Under the pieces are notes generated by a model. It was not told the DNA's origin. It saw nothing but the letters and a program-made list of their open reading frames with translations, and did no database searches. The translations under genes were made by a program, and so were the position numbers. From the NCBI GenBank assembly GCA_041395625.1, contig JAWLAE010000002.1, positions 682,001-746,000 of the forward strand: a stretch of DNA of 64,000 bases, read 5' to 3'. This DNA comes from CADEED01 sp041395625. Lineage in GTDB: Bacteria; Pseudomonadota; Gammaproteobacteria; Steroidobacterales; Steroidobacteraceae. Of this stretch, positions 44,303-53,047 are shown one piece after another; positions within the stretch are counted from its first letter, which is position 1, and every line of letters starts with the position of its first letter.

Positions 44303-45082
44303 ATGACGAACCCGCTGCAGCTCTACTGGCAGCCAGGCTGCACGAGCTGCCTGCGGACGCGCGAGTTCCTGCGCGAACACGGGATTGTCTTTGAATCCAT
44401 CAACGTGCGCACTGATGCGGCCGCCTTCGCCAGCCTGCGGGATCGAGGCTTGCGCACGGTGCCCGTGCTCTGCCGCGGACTCGACTACGTCCTGGCGCAG
44501 GATCTGGATGAGGTGGCCCGATTCGTCGGCATACGCCTGCAGCGTATCCGGCTCAGCCCAGCAAAGTTGCTACAGCGACTCGACAGCTTACTCGATGCCG
44601 CAGAACAACTGACCTACCAACTGCCGCCTGCGCGCATGCTTGACAAGTTGCCACAGCGCGAGCGCAGTTGGTTGGATCTGGCCTACCATATACCCATGAT
44701 CGTGGAGGGCTACCTGGCGGCCGCCCGTGGCGGTGTGCTCACCTACCAGCACTATGAATTGACGCCGCCGGCGGCTCTGCAGAATCCGACCGAGATCGGT
44801 GCGGTCACGGCACACTTGCGTGCGCAACTGCGCACCTGGGCACAGGCGACCGCCAGCGACGGGCAGCTCGCTGATCGTCCGCTCGAGACGTACTTCGGTG
44901 TCCGGCCCCTGCACACTGTTCTCGAGCGCACGACTTGGCATGTTGCCCAGCATTGTCGGCAACTCGAACAATTGGTGCAGTCGAGCATCGACCCACCACC
45001 CGAGTCGCGGCTCGGCGAGGCGATGCTGGCCGGTTTGCCGCTACCGGCTTCGATCTGGGACCCGGAAGTTACTGACGCGTGA
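44303..45082 (+). CDS. Glutaredoxin-like/DinB-like fusion protein
   Basis: The N-terminal 80 residues of this 259-residue protein form a glutaredoxin/GST-N fold with a CTSC redox motif (YWQPGCTSCLRTREFL) and the cis-Pro strand RTVPVL. The rest is a four-helix DinB-like region (LAYHIPMIVEGYLAAARGG, ERTTWHVAQHCRQLEQLV), where scattered His residues could bind a metal. It is probably a thiol-dependent detoxification enzyme; the substrate is unknown. The last 14 bp overlap the convergent DksA/TraR gene. Confidence 0.8.
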   Translation: MTNPLQLYWQPGCTSCLRTREFLREHGIVFESINVRTDAAAFASLRDRGLRTVPVLCRGLDYVLAQDLDEVARFVGIRLQRIRLSPAKLLQRLDSLLDAAEQLTYQLPPARMLDKLPQRERSWLDLAYHIPMIVEGYLAAARGGVLTYQHYELTPPAALQNPTEIGAVTAHLRAQLRTWAQATASDGQLADRPLETYFGVRPLHTVLERTTWHVAQHCRQLEQLVQSSIDPPPESRLGEAMLAGLPLPASIWDPEVTDA

Positions 45083-45431
45083 CCGTTGCGCTCTGGCGTT
45101 CGATCTCCGTCGCACAGCCGCGGCACACATCCGCGTAGGGCACGGCCTCGAGCCGCGCTGTCTCGATGGTCTCCCCGCACCGCGTGCAGAGCCCATACTG
45201 CTCGCGCTCGAGTCGTGCGAGCGCTGCGTCGATCAGCGCGATCTCACGACGCGCGGAATCACCGATGGCACCTAAGACCTCATCATTCTCGCGCTGTGTC
45301 GCCTGTTCGGCAAAATCAGGCGACAGCGGCTCGGTCTTGCGCTGCAGATCCGCATCGACCCGCGAGGCGCGCGTGGTGAGCTCGGTACGACGGGCGCGCA
45401 AACGGGCGCGGATTTGCTCTGGATTTGTCAT
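45069..45431 (-). CDS. DksA/TraR-type C4 zinc-finger protein
   Basis: The 120-residue protein has a helical coiled part (RARLRARRTELTTRASRVDAD, then LIDAALARLEREQYG) and the C4 zinc finger CTRCGETIETARLEAVPYADVCRGC. The family binds the RNA polymerase secondary channel. It lacks the longer N-terminus of DksA and so resembles the shorter TraR-like chromosomal paralogues. Confidence 0.88.
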   Translation of the reverse strand: MTNPEQIRARLRARRTELTTRASRVDADLQRKTEPLSPDFAEQATQRENDEVLGAIGDSARREIALIDAALARLEREQYGLCTRCGETIETARLEAVPYADVCRGCATEIERQSATVTRQ

Positions 45432-45516
45432 AGAAAACCACTATCGCGAGCCGCCGCCTTCGCCGCCATGCGAGGCAGTCCGTAGAAGCCTGCGGAGACT
45501 ACCTACCAAGGAGAGG

Positions 45517-46677
45517 TTGACTTGTGCCCGCTGCCCATCGATTGTGGCCGCCTTTCCCTGTGGCGGAGCCCGAGTGCCTTCCAATCCACCGTCACCCGAA
45601 ATAGCGGCTCTGCTCGATGCGACGGTCGATGGCGTCGTGATGATCGATCATCGCGGCTCGATCACGGCATTCAATCGGGCCGCGGAGCGCTTGTTCGGCT
45701 ACAGCTCGGATGAACTGGAAGGCCGCAACGTCAGTGTTCTAATGACGGCTGCACATCGCGACCATCACGATGCCTACATCGAGCGGTTCGCGCGTACGCG
45801 CGAGCCGCGCATCATCGGCATCGGCCGCGAGGTGCAGGCACGACGCAAGGACGGCAGTGAGTTCACGGTCTTTCTGTCAGTCGGCGAGATTCCGGGCAGC
45901 GATCCGCGACGTTATGTCGGCTACATTCACGACCTCAGCGCCCGTCTGGCTGCCGAAGATGAGGCCCGCAGCGCCCTGGCGCGCCTCAATCACGTCGCAC
46001 GCCTCGCGACCATGGGTGAAATGGCAGCCGGCATCTCGCACGAGCTCAACCAACCCCTGGCAGCCATCAATACCTATGCGCAGGCCTGCGCACGCTTGCT
46101 CACGCGGCCGCACCCCGATATCGACGAAGTGCGGGACGCGTTGGGCCAGATCTCTGACCAGGCCTTGCGTGCAGGCGAGGTGATCCGGCGGCTGCGCTCG
46201 CTGGTACGCAATGAAGACGTGCGCCGTGAATTGGTGGCACCCAATGACATCATCCGCGACATTAATACGCTGCTTACCAGCGACGCCCGCATGCATGATG
46301 CGCGACTCGTGCTCGAGCTGGCAGACGACCTGCCACAAGTACGAGTCGATCCGATTCAGATTCAGCAGGTGATCCTCAATCTGGTGCACAACGCCTTCGA
46401 GGCAATCCGCGATTCGAGCGACGCGACCAGTCGGGACGTGGTGCTGAGCACCCATCTGATCGATGGCCATGTGGAAGTCGCAGTCTGCGACGGCGGACCA
46501 GGTCTCTCAGAGGAGACCGCAGTGCGCTTGTTCGAGCCGTTTTTCACGACCAAGGCGACGGGAACCGGACTCGGGCTCTCGATCAGCCGATCGATCGTAC
46601 AGGCGCATGGCGGTAAACTGATCTACGATCGCAACTCGCCGCGCGGCACCTGCTTCCGCTTTTCGTTCCCCTCCTGA
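45517..46677 (+). CDS. PAS-domain sensor histidine kinase (FixL-like)
   Basis: The kinase has a PAS domain (about 22-140: ATVDGVVMIDHRGSITAFNR, ERLFGYSSDELEGRNVSVLM), a HisKA domain with the phospho-accepting His in AAGISHELNQPLAAIN and an HATPase domain (VILNLVHNAFEAI, DGGPGLS, TGLGLSISRSIVQAHGG). No transmembrane segment is present, so it senses a cytoplasmic signal; a heme-binding PAS as in FixL is possible but unproven. The start is uncertain: TTG 45517 follows AAGGAGAGG closely, GTG 45574 is the main alternative. The regulator gene follows after 20 bp. Confidence 0.9.
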   Translation: MTCARCPSIVAAFPCGGARVPSNPPSPEIAALLDATVDGVVMIDHRGSITAFNRAAERLFGYSSDELEGRNVSVLMTAAHRDHHDAYIERFARTREPRIIGIGREVQARRKDGSEFTVFLSVGEIPGSDPRRYVGYIHDLSARLAAEDEARSALARLNHVARLATMGEMAAGISHELNQPLAAINTYAQACARLLTRPHPDIDEVRDALGQISDQALRAGEVIRRLRSLVRNEDVRRELVAPNDIIRDINTLLTSDARMHDARLVLELADDLPQVRVDPIQIQQVILNLVHNAFEAIRDSSDATSRDVVLSTHLIDGHVEVAVCDGGPGLSEETAVRLFEPFFTTKATGTGLGLSISRSIVQAHGGKLIYDRNSPRGTCFRFSFPS

Positions 46678-46697
46678 AAACACACGCCGAGGCCTAG

Positions 46698-47321
46698 ATG
46701 AAAGAACGCATACCAACCGTGTTCGTCGTCGACGATGACGAGGGCGTACGCAGCTCGCTGCGTCTGCTGCTGAAATCCGTTGGCATCGCTGCTCAGACGG
46801 CACCGTCCGCGCCGGACTTCCTGGCCCGCTACGAGGCCGATCAGCCGGGTTGCCTGGTGCTGGACGTACGCATGCCGGGGATGAGTGGCCTCGAACTGCA
46901 GGAGCAGCTCAATCTGCGCGGTGCGATCATCCCGGTGATCTTCATCACCGGCCACGGCGACATCCCGATGGCAGTCGAGGCCATGCAGCAAGGCGCATTC
47001 GATTTCCTGCAGAAACCGTTTCGCGATCAGGACCTGCTCGATCGGGTGCAGAAGGCCCTCGAGAAAGATGCGCAGAACCGCGAGCAGCTGAAACAGCGGG
47101 ATCAGATCCGCACGCGCTATGAGTCGCTGACACCGCGCGAGCGCGAAGTGCTCGAGCTCGTCACCCAAGGCAAGCCTAACAAAGTCATGGCCGGCGATCT
47201 CGGCGTCAGCCAACGGACGGTGGAGATACACCGTGCCCGGGTGATGGAAAAGATGGCGGCCAATTCACTGGCCCAGCTGGTTCGAATGATGATGGATCTG
47301 GAGCTGCAACCGCACGCCTGA
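46698..47321 (+). CDS. FixJ-family response regulator
   Basis: The 207-residue protein has a receiver (acidic VDDDEG at 11-16, Asp 56 in LVLDVRMPGMSG, FITGHGDIPMAVEAM, and Lys in FLQKPF), a linker helix and a LuxR-type HTH (SLTPREREVLELVTQGKPNKVMA, SQRTVEIHRARVMEKM). It is surely the partner of the PAS kinase. Candidate targets are the neighbouring stress-protein genes. Confidence 0.93.
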   Translation: MKERIPTVFVVDDDEGVRSSLRLLLKSVGIAAQTAPSAPDFLARYEADQPGCLVLDVRMPGMSGLELQEQLNLRGAIIPVIFITGHGDIPMAVEAMQQGAFDFLQKPFRDQDLLDRVQKALEKDAQNREQLKQRDQIRTRYESLTPREREVLELVTQGKPNKVMAGDLGVSQRTVEIHRARVMEKMAANSLAQLVRMMMDLELQPHA

Positions 47322-47465
47322 GACGGGCCGCGCAACCGCGCTTCACTTCGGCCACTACGTATTGTCTGCGCGCGCGCGCAATTGCATCGTCCCCTGCGTA
47401 GTCGGTGATGGCGGGTCATAGCGCGGATGGATTGGCAAAGCGGAAGTCTGCCAGGCAGAGCGGCC

Positions 47466-47807
47466 ATGGTCATCGGCCGCAGCTCGCCTCGAACACGAAT
47501 CGTGTTGAGCGTCCTGGACGGGCTGTGCCCGATTTGGTGGCCTGTATCGGAAGCCGTCGTATTTGACAAAATATCGGGTCCGCAGCTTGCGTGCGTGGTG
47601 CTCGCCGATGATCTCAACGACGAATCGGTCGCCGATCTGCTCGCGCGGCTGCGCGAGTCCTACCCTGTTCTGCCCATCTTCGTCATCACGGATACCAACG
47701 ACATGGCGGATGCCGTACAGGCCATGCGCCTTGGCGCCACGGCGGCTGTCGAAGTTCCACCATCGGCGGCCTTGCTGCGCGAGTACGTCACCCAGGCAAT
47801 GCGGTGA
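47466..47807 (+). CDS. Degenerate receiver-like protein
   Basis: The 113-residue protein from ATG 47466 follows the receiver fold (LACVVLADDLNDESVADLLARL, LPIFVITDTNDMADAVQAMRLGA) and resembles the regulator encoded just before it. The N-terminal acidic pair is missing, and the conserved Lys in the K-P motif is replaced (AVEVPPS). It is probably a phosphorylation-independent protein-interaction domain. Its stop overlaps the GTG start of the next gene (GTGA), implying coupling. Confidence 0.7.
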   Translation: MVIGRSSPRTRIVLSVLDGLCPIWWPVSEAVVFDKISGPQLACVVLADDLNDESVADLLARLRESYPVLPIFVITDTNDMADAVQAMRLGATAAVEVPPSAALLREYVTQAMR

Positions 47808-48367
47808 CTGTCGACGCAGCGCGCTGCTGCGAGATCGAGCTACGCGATGGTGCTCGCCTGCGCATCCGGCCGATTCACACTGATGACGTCGAGCGGGAAC
47901 GGGCGTTCATCGCCAACTTGAGCGAGCAGTCCCGCTACAACCGTCTGATGTATTCGCTCCGCGAGCCATCGCCAGACTTCGTGCGCCAGCTCACTACCGT
48001 CGACTATCGTGACACGATGGCCATCGTTGCATATGAGCCGGATGATGATGCGGAGACGTTCGTCGCTGTCGCACGCTATGCGCGGGACAGTAGTGGAACA
48101 GGTGCGGAATTTGCAGTCACAGTCGCGGACAACTGGTGCCAGCGCGGTGTAGGTACGGCGCTGGTGCAGGCGCTGTTCTGGTACGCCGCGCAGCAGCGCA
48201 TCACGCGGATCCATGGCACTTTGCTCGCTAACAACGAGCGTATGCGCCGGCTCGCCGAGCGTTTGGGAATGGACATCGCACCCGCTACCGAGGACGCTCG
48301 GCTGCTGATCGCGACACTGGAGCTTGCGCCGCTGGTCGGTACGGCCGGCCCGCCACACACGGTGTGA
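47804..48367 (+). CDS. GNAT-family acetyltransferase
   Basis: The 187-residue protein contains LRDGARLRIRPIHTDDVERERAFIANLSEQSRYNRLMY and the acetyl-CoA site VADNWCQRGVGTALVQAL (Q/R-x-x-G-x-G/A). The N-terminal part resembles the GNAT domain of bacterial protein acetyltransferases that act on acyl-CoA synthetases; the real target is unknown. The start is a GTG overlapping the degenerate receiver gene. Confidence 0.85.
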   Translation: MTVDAARCCEIELRDGARLRIRPIHTDDVERERAFIANLSEQSRYNRLMYSLREPSPDFVRQLTTVDYRDTMAIVAYEPDDDAETFVAVARYARDSSGTGAEFAVTVADNWCQRGVGTALVQALFWYAAQQRITRIHGTLLANNERMRRLAERLGMDIAPATEDARLLIATLELAPLVGTAGPPHTV

Positions 48368-48451
48368 GTGTGCAGTCGAACAGTACGCATTGTTGCGAAT
48401 GGCAATCAGCTTCGGTTCGAGCGATGCTGAACGCTAAAAGGAGAATTCAGT

Positions 48452-49456
48452 ATGCCGTCAGCCAAGCCCCCCAAGCGCATTCTGGTCGCTGTCAAGACGC
48501 CGACGAGCGCACCGCGACGTGCGCTCGCGAAAGCCGCCACGCTCGCGCGCGCCACGGGTGCGAGCATCGAGCTGTTTCACGCCATCTCCGATCCGGTTGT
48601 TGGCGACACGGGACGGCGCACTGGCAAGCGGATCACTCGCAAGGAGGCGATCGAGCTGATTCGTGCTGACCGGCAGAAACAAATGGACAAGCTCGTGCGC
48701 TCAGCGCTGCTGCGAGACGTTGCGTGTACCGCCACAACCGAGTGGGATTTTCCAGCCCAGGAAGCGCTCGTGCGCCGTGCGCTGGCATCATCGGCCGACT
48801 TGGTCGTGCTCGAGTCCGAGCATCGTGCCCCCGGCGCTCATCTGCTGGTCGCACATTCGGACTGGGAACTGATACGCACCTGCCCCGTGCCCGTGCTGCT
48901 AGTGCGCACGGCCCGCAAGTATCTCAAACCGAAATTATTGGCCGCCATCGACCCGCAGCACGCACATGACAAACCCGCATCATTGGACAAGACGCTGCTG
49001 GCTACCGCGGCCACCTATGCCAATGCGCTCGGCGGTCAGTTGCACGTCGCCCACGCTTACAAGCCGTATCCGTTCTTCGCACCCGGCCATCCGGGCGAAT
49101 ACGTCAGCCTGACAACCGTCGCGCCGGAAATCGAGCAGGAACATCGTGCGCAACTCGCGGCGGCCATGGCCAAGTTGGCCGCTGCTGTAGAGGTGCCACG
49201 AACGCGGCAGCATCTGGTCATGGGCACGCCCGAAGTCGAGCTGACAGCGTTTGCGAAAAAACTGGGTGCCGCGATCGTCGTGATGGGCGCCGTGTCGCGC
49301 TCGGGTCTCAAGCGCCTGTTCATTGGTCACACGGCGCAGAAAGCGCTCGAGCGCATGCCGTGCGATGTGCTCGTCGTCAAGCCGAAGTCGTTCAAGTCAC
49401 CGATTTCGAAATCCAGCCGACCCTTCGGCCCGATCACAGGATTCACCGTCTATTGA
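48452..49456 (+). CDS. Tandem-domain universal stress protein
   Basis: The 334-residue protein is a paralogue of the one at 41.6 kb: KRILVAVKTPTSAPRRALAKAATLA opens the first domain, and MGAVSRSGLKRLFIGHTAQKAL marks the nucleotide site of the second. AAAAGGAG precedes the ATG. It has its own 85-bp upstream region after the GNAT gene. Confidence 0.92.
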   Translation: MPSAKPPKRILVAVKTPTSAPRRALAKAATLARATGASIELFHAISDPVVGDTGRRTGKRITRKEAIELIRADRQKQMDKLVRSALLRDVACTATTEWDFPAQEALVRRALASSADLVVLESEHRAPGAHLLVAHSDWELIRTCPVPVLLVRTARKYLKPKLLAAIDPQHAHDKPASLDKTLLATAATYANALGGQLHVAHAYKPYPFFAPGHPGEYVSLTTVAPEIEQEHRAQLAAAMAKLAAAVEVPRTRQHLVMGTPEVELTAFAKKLGAAIVVMGAVSRSGLKRLFIGHTAQKALERMPCDVLVVKPKSFKSPISKSSRPFGPITGFTVY

Positions 49457-49465
49457 AATGACAGG

Positions 49466-50704
49466 TTAGCCGAGCAGCAGCCCTATCCACAGCGCACCAG
49501 CCATGGCGATGAGGCTGGGCGCGAGTCGTGCGCAGTAGCGCCAGCCACCCGTGATCGCGGCCAACACGATCTTCGTAACCGAATTGGCTGTCACCGCGAG
49601 CACGACTCCCCATTCACCCGTGCGCTGCGGAATGTTCGCCTCCTGCGCCAGCGTCGCGACCGAGCCGGCCGCCGCGTGCGCATCCAGGAACCCGCCGACC
49701 ACTGCACCGGCGAGCGCGCCGCTCGCGCCAAACTGACGGTTGAGCACACCAACGATCAACAGCATGCCGGCAAACAAGCAGGCCACTATGAACGCGGTCC
49801 GCGGATCAAACGCTCGTCCCGACAGGGCAGGCCCGGATTCGCTCGCCTGTAACGAGCGCCAACCCACCGCGGCACCGTAGCCGGCCGCGATGAGCACGAA
49901 TGCCAGCAGTTGCGGCTGCATGGTCGACAGCAACTGCGGGTTGGTGAGTGCCAGCACGATCGCGAGCTGCAAACCGGTCGCCACAGACGACAATGCAGCG
50001 CCGGCCACGGCCGCACTCACCATGCGCGCATCATCCCGCGATCGCTGGCCCATTGCGGCAATGACCGCTGCGCTCGACACGAAACCGCCTAGCAACCCAG
50101 ACAATGGCAAGCCCCAGCGTGCACCCAGGACGCGTAGCGCGACGTAGCCCACCGCATTGATCGCCATCACCAGAACGGTGAGACGCCAGACGACATGCAG
50201 GTTTAGCAAACCCCACGGATCGATGGGGCGATTGGGCAACAGCGGCAAAACGATCAACGCAGCGGCAGCCAGCAACACCGCATCGCGCCATTCGCGCTCG
50301 GACAGGCGCGCCACCGCAAACCGATGCAGTGGTTCACGAAAACCCAACAATATCGCCGTGATGATGCCGAGTCCCGCGGCGATCGCCGGCAAGGAGGTTG
50401 TCAGCACACCAATCACGTACGTGACCAGCAATGCGACTTCGGTAGTCAGACCAGGGTCGGCATCCCGTGAACGTTGATAGGATACACTGGCCAGCACGGC
50501 GACACCCCCCGCCGCCGCGACAACCAGCCAAACGAGGCCCGTGGCCGAGCTCATCGCACCGAGCAGCGCCACCAGGGTGAAGGTCCGTAACCCAGCGGCA
50601 GCGCGCTGTGGACCGTCGCCTTTGCGCCGTTCGCGCTCCAGTCCGATCAGCAGCCCTATGCCGACTGCCACGGCCAGCGCACGGACGAGGTCGGTCTCGA
50701 TCAA
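49466..50704 (-). CDS. MgtC/DUF4010 membrane protein
   Basis: The 412-residue protein has some ten hydrophobic segments. The first 130 residues form an MgtC/SapB domain (LAVAVGIGLLIGLERERRKGDG, GLRTFTLVALLGAMSSATG), and the rest is a DUF4010 domain with GGFVSSAAVIAAMGQRSRDD. A role in envelope ion balance or stress is suspected for such proteins, but their substrate is not established. The start is TTG, overlapping the cytochrome stop (TTGA). Confidence 0.85.
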   Translation of the reverse strand: MIETDLVRALAVAVGIGLLIGLERERRKGDGPQRAAAGLRTFTLVALLGAMSSATGLVWLVVAAAGGVAVLASVSYQRSRDADPGLTTEVALLVTYVIGVLTTSLPAIAAGLGIITAILLGFREPLHRFAVARLSEREWRDAVLLAAAALIVLPLLPNRPIDPWGLLNLHVVWRLTVLVMAINAVGYVALRVLGARWGLPLSGLLGGFVSSAAVIAAMGQRSRDDARMVSAAVAGAALSSVATGLQLAIVLALTNPQLLSTMQPQLLAFVLIAAGYGAAVGWRSLQASESGPALSGRAFDPRTAFIVACLFAGMLLIVGVLNRQFGASGALAGAVVGGFLDAHAAAGSVATLAQEANIPQRTGEWGVVLAVTANSVTKIVLAAITGGWRYCARLAPSLIAMAGALWIGLLLG

Positions 50705-51354
50705 TCGCGCGCGGCCAGCCGCGACAGGTAGTCAGCGATCCCGTTGATTTCCTCGAATGACAGTTTGCCGATGATCTGCGTGTGCGTGGCGGTCATGTTC
50801 GGACGCCGGCCGTCCGCAGCGTCCTGCAACTGCCGTACCGTGTACGCGAAGTGCTGGCCGGCGATGCGCGGCGTCTTGGTCACATTGCTTCCCTGCCCTG
50901 TAGCGCCGTGACAACCGGCGCATCGGCCGAGATAAACCCGCGAGCCGACCTGCAGATCGTTGCCGCCACCGAATGACGGCGGCCAGGGCCGCGACAGACT
51001 GGCCACGTAGCCGGCGACATCCGCCAGCTCCTGCGGCGACTTCAGATGATGACGATCGACGAAATGCTCCATGCGGATGTCCCAGCGTCGATCGTGACGA
51101 AAATCCACGAGCTGTTGTAGGACGACACGGTAGTGCTGTCCGCCGATCGCAGCGACGTTGCCATCCGTGGTACCGGAACCGTCGGCGTTGTGGCAGGCAC
51201 GACAGGTCTCGAACAGTTCCTTGCCGTTGTCGGGATTGGGCGTGAGCGCGGCCGCAGCCCGGTATTCGCTGGCCGCAGAACCGTCGGCCGCGAGCGAGCG
51301 CGTTGCCAGAACGAACGCCAAGAGCAGGCCCGCAGCGACTGTGAGTATTTTCAT
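50701..51354 (-). CDS. Di-heme cytochrome c4-like protein
   Basis: The 217-residue secreted protein has a signal peptide (1-22, ending SLA) and two c-type heme motifs, CRACH (51-55) and CAGCH (145-149), each in a cytochrome c fold with GQH and downstream Met-containing loops (RMEHF, RPNMTATH). It is a periplasmic electron carrier, typically feeding terminal oxidases. GGGAGGAG precedes ATG 51354; the frame extends upstream without support. Confidence 0.92.
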   Translation of the reverse strand: MKILTVAAGLLLAFVLATRSLAADGSAASEYRAAAALTPNPDNGKELFETCRACHNADGSGTTDGNVAAIGGQHYRVVLQQLVDFRHDRRWDIRMEHFVDRHHLKSPQELADVAGYVASLSRPWPPSFGGGNDLQVGSRVYLGRCAGCHGATGQGSNVTKTPRIAGQHFAYTVRQLQDAADGRRPNMTATHTQIIGKLSFEEINGIADYLSRLAARD

Positions 51355-51492
51355 CGAATCTCCTCCCGTAGCACCAACCTTGCGCGGCAAGGACGACCTC
51401 AACCATGCGCATTTTCCGAGATGTGAACCCGCGCAAGGACGACTGTGCGGCAGCTCTCAGGACGGCGGCAAGTCTGACCGTAAGCTGCGCCA

Positions 51493-52299
51493 ATGACCAT
51501 GCCGCCACCGCCGTCGGACCAGAATCACACGGAAAACACGACCGCAGACCAGTTGCGCTCGCTGCTGGCGCGCTGGCAGCAGAGTCTCGAGCTGCACGCC
51601 AAGTACCTCGCGCTCGACGATCAGCGCTATTGGCATGTCCAGCCATGGCCCCAGCACGAGCGACCCGCGAAATGGATCGTCGACCTCGCGCGCAAGCGCG
51701 TCGCCGTGCTGTCCCGGATCGTTGCTGCCCGCACGCTCGAGGGCGATCGGGCGTTCATCGAAGCACTGGAAGCCATGGCGTTCCTGGCCAATCTGGTGGG
51801 CCTCACTACCGTCGAGCGGTTTATCCCACTCGCCAGCAGCGAGGCGGAACGTCGTGAGATCCTGGCCGCCCGCGACCCGACGGCAACCGTTGGCAAACAG
51901 CCGCCCAGCCTCGTCGAGACACCGACGGCCGACCCAACCCAGGAAATGCCGCGCCTGCCCGCCTCACGCGTGCATCGACTGCTGCTGCAGCAACGCGCCG
52001 GTGTGCCGATGAACCTAGTCGACCGCAGTAACGTGGTCGCACACCGAGCGCCACGGCGTGACGGCGAGCGCCCAGCCGCACGGACGTCGCCTGCTTGCGT
52101 TCCAGCCGTTTCATTCGAACGTCTCGAGCTGCTCGTCGTCGACGACGCAGCTCGGTTGTTAGGCTGGGGTCGCAAGTGGCATGAACTGCCGGACCTCATC
52201 GCGCGCCTCGCTGAGAGGCCGACTGTCGATGAGATCCGCCGAATCCTGCGCCAGCATCGGGCGCAAATAGCCACCCTGCGCGGCGGACCAATCGACTGA
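51493..52299 (+). CDS. Hypothetical protein
   Basis: The 268-residue protein is not a family I recognise. The N-terminal half is helical (DQLRSLLARWQQSLELHAKYLALDD, WIVDLARKRVAVLSRIVAARTLE), a Pro/Thr-rich middle follows, and the C-terminal part is FERLELLVVDDAARLLGWGRKWHELPDLIARLAERPTVDEIRRILRQH. The antisense frame over the same DNA is Ser/Arg-rich and not credible. No signal peptide or membrane segment is seen. Confidence 0.7.
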   Translation: MTMPPPPSDQNHTENTTADQLRSLLARWQQSLELHAKYLALDDQRYWHVQPWPQHERPAKWIVDLARKRVAVLSRIVAARTLEGDRAFIEALEAMAFLANLVGLTTVERFIPLASSEAERREILAARDPTATVGKQPPSLVETPTADPTQEMPRLPASRVHRLLLQQRAGVPMNLVDRSNVVAHRAPRRDGERPAARTSPACVPAVSFERLELLVVDDAARLLGWGRKWHELPDLIARLAERPTVDEIRRILRQHRAQIATLRGGPID

Positions 52300-52504
52300 G
52301 CGACGGACCACGCAGGCCGAAAGAGATGTGCGCAAGCGCAGCGCGCAACGGCTCCGCCCCCGGCACCGAGCGGCAGCAGGCCTGTCCAGTACCATCCCAA
52401 CGGCCGCGAGGCAACTGGCGCGACCTGTTCGATGTCGGGTAGAGTCGGCGGGCGTGGGCGCATGGTCGCTCGAGCTCAGCAACATCAGACAAGGGGATCT
52501 TCGC

Positions 52505-53002
52505 ATGCGGCATCGATATGGAAGGACGGCGGCAAAATCGGCCGTTCTGGCACTCGCGGTTGGGTCCGTAGCGGGACTCGGCGGCGCAACACTCGCGCTG
52601 GCGGCCGATGCACCATCCGCCGCGGACCAGATCGTGGACTATCGCCAGTCGATGTACACCGTGATGGCAGGCAACTTTGCGCCCATCGGTGCCATGGCCG
52701 CCGGCAAAGCGCCGTTCGATGCCAAAGAAGCACAAAAGCGCGCCGCGCGCGTGGCGTATATCTCCAATATGCTGGGCGAGGGCTTTCCGCCCGGTTCGGA
52801 CAAAGGCAACGGCACGCATGCCAAGCCCGAGATCTGGGCCAAGCGCGCCGATTTCGACAAATTGATGAAAGACCTGCAAACCCAGACTGCCAATCTCGTC
52901 ACCGCCGCCAATAGTGGCGATGAAGCCAAGTTCAAAGCCGCAGCAGCCGCAGTGGGTAAAGCCTGCAAGACCTGTCACGACAAATACAAGACCGAGGATT
53001 GA
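52505..53002 (+). CDS. Cytochrome c'
   Basis: The 165-residue protein has a signal peptide (about 1-33, ending ALA) and a four-helix cytochrome c' fold (VDYRQSMYTVMAGNFAPIGAM, KAEAQ-type second helix), with the heme motif CKTCH near the C-terminus (154-158) in GKACKTCHDKYK. It is a periplasmic heme protein that binds NO in related species. ATG 52505 follows GGGGATCTT. It is convergent with a b-type cytochrome gene, its likely redox partner. Confidence 0.92.
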   Translation: MRHRYGRTAAKSAVLALAVGSVAGLGGATLALAADAPSAADQIVDYRQSMYTVMAGNFAPIGAMAAGKAPFDAKEAQKRAARVAYISNMLGEGFPPGSDKGNGTHAKPEIWAKRADFDKLMKDLQTQTANLVTAANSGDEAKFKAAAAAVGKACKTCHDKYKTED

Positions 53003-53047
53003 GCCGCCTCGGCCGCGCCCGTGTCACCTGTGCACAGCTTCCCTGGC

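Noticed and set aside
51627..52463. 278-residue minus-strand frame opposite the hypothetical gene at 51493
   Set aside because: Ser/Arg/Ala-rich; the plus-strand frame has normal composition and helical segments.
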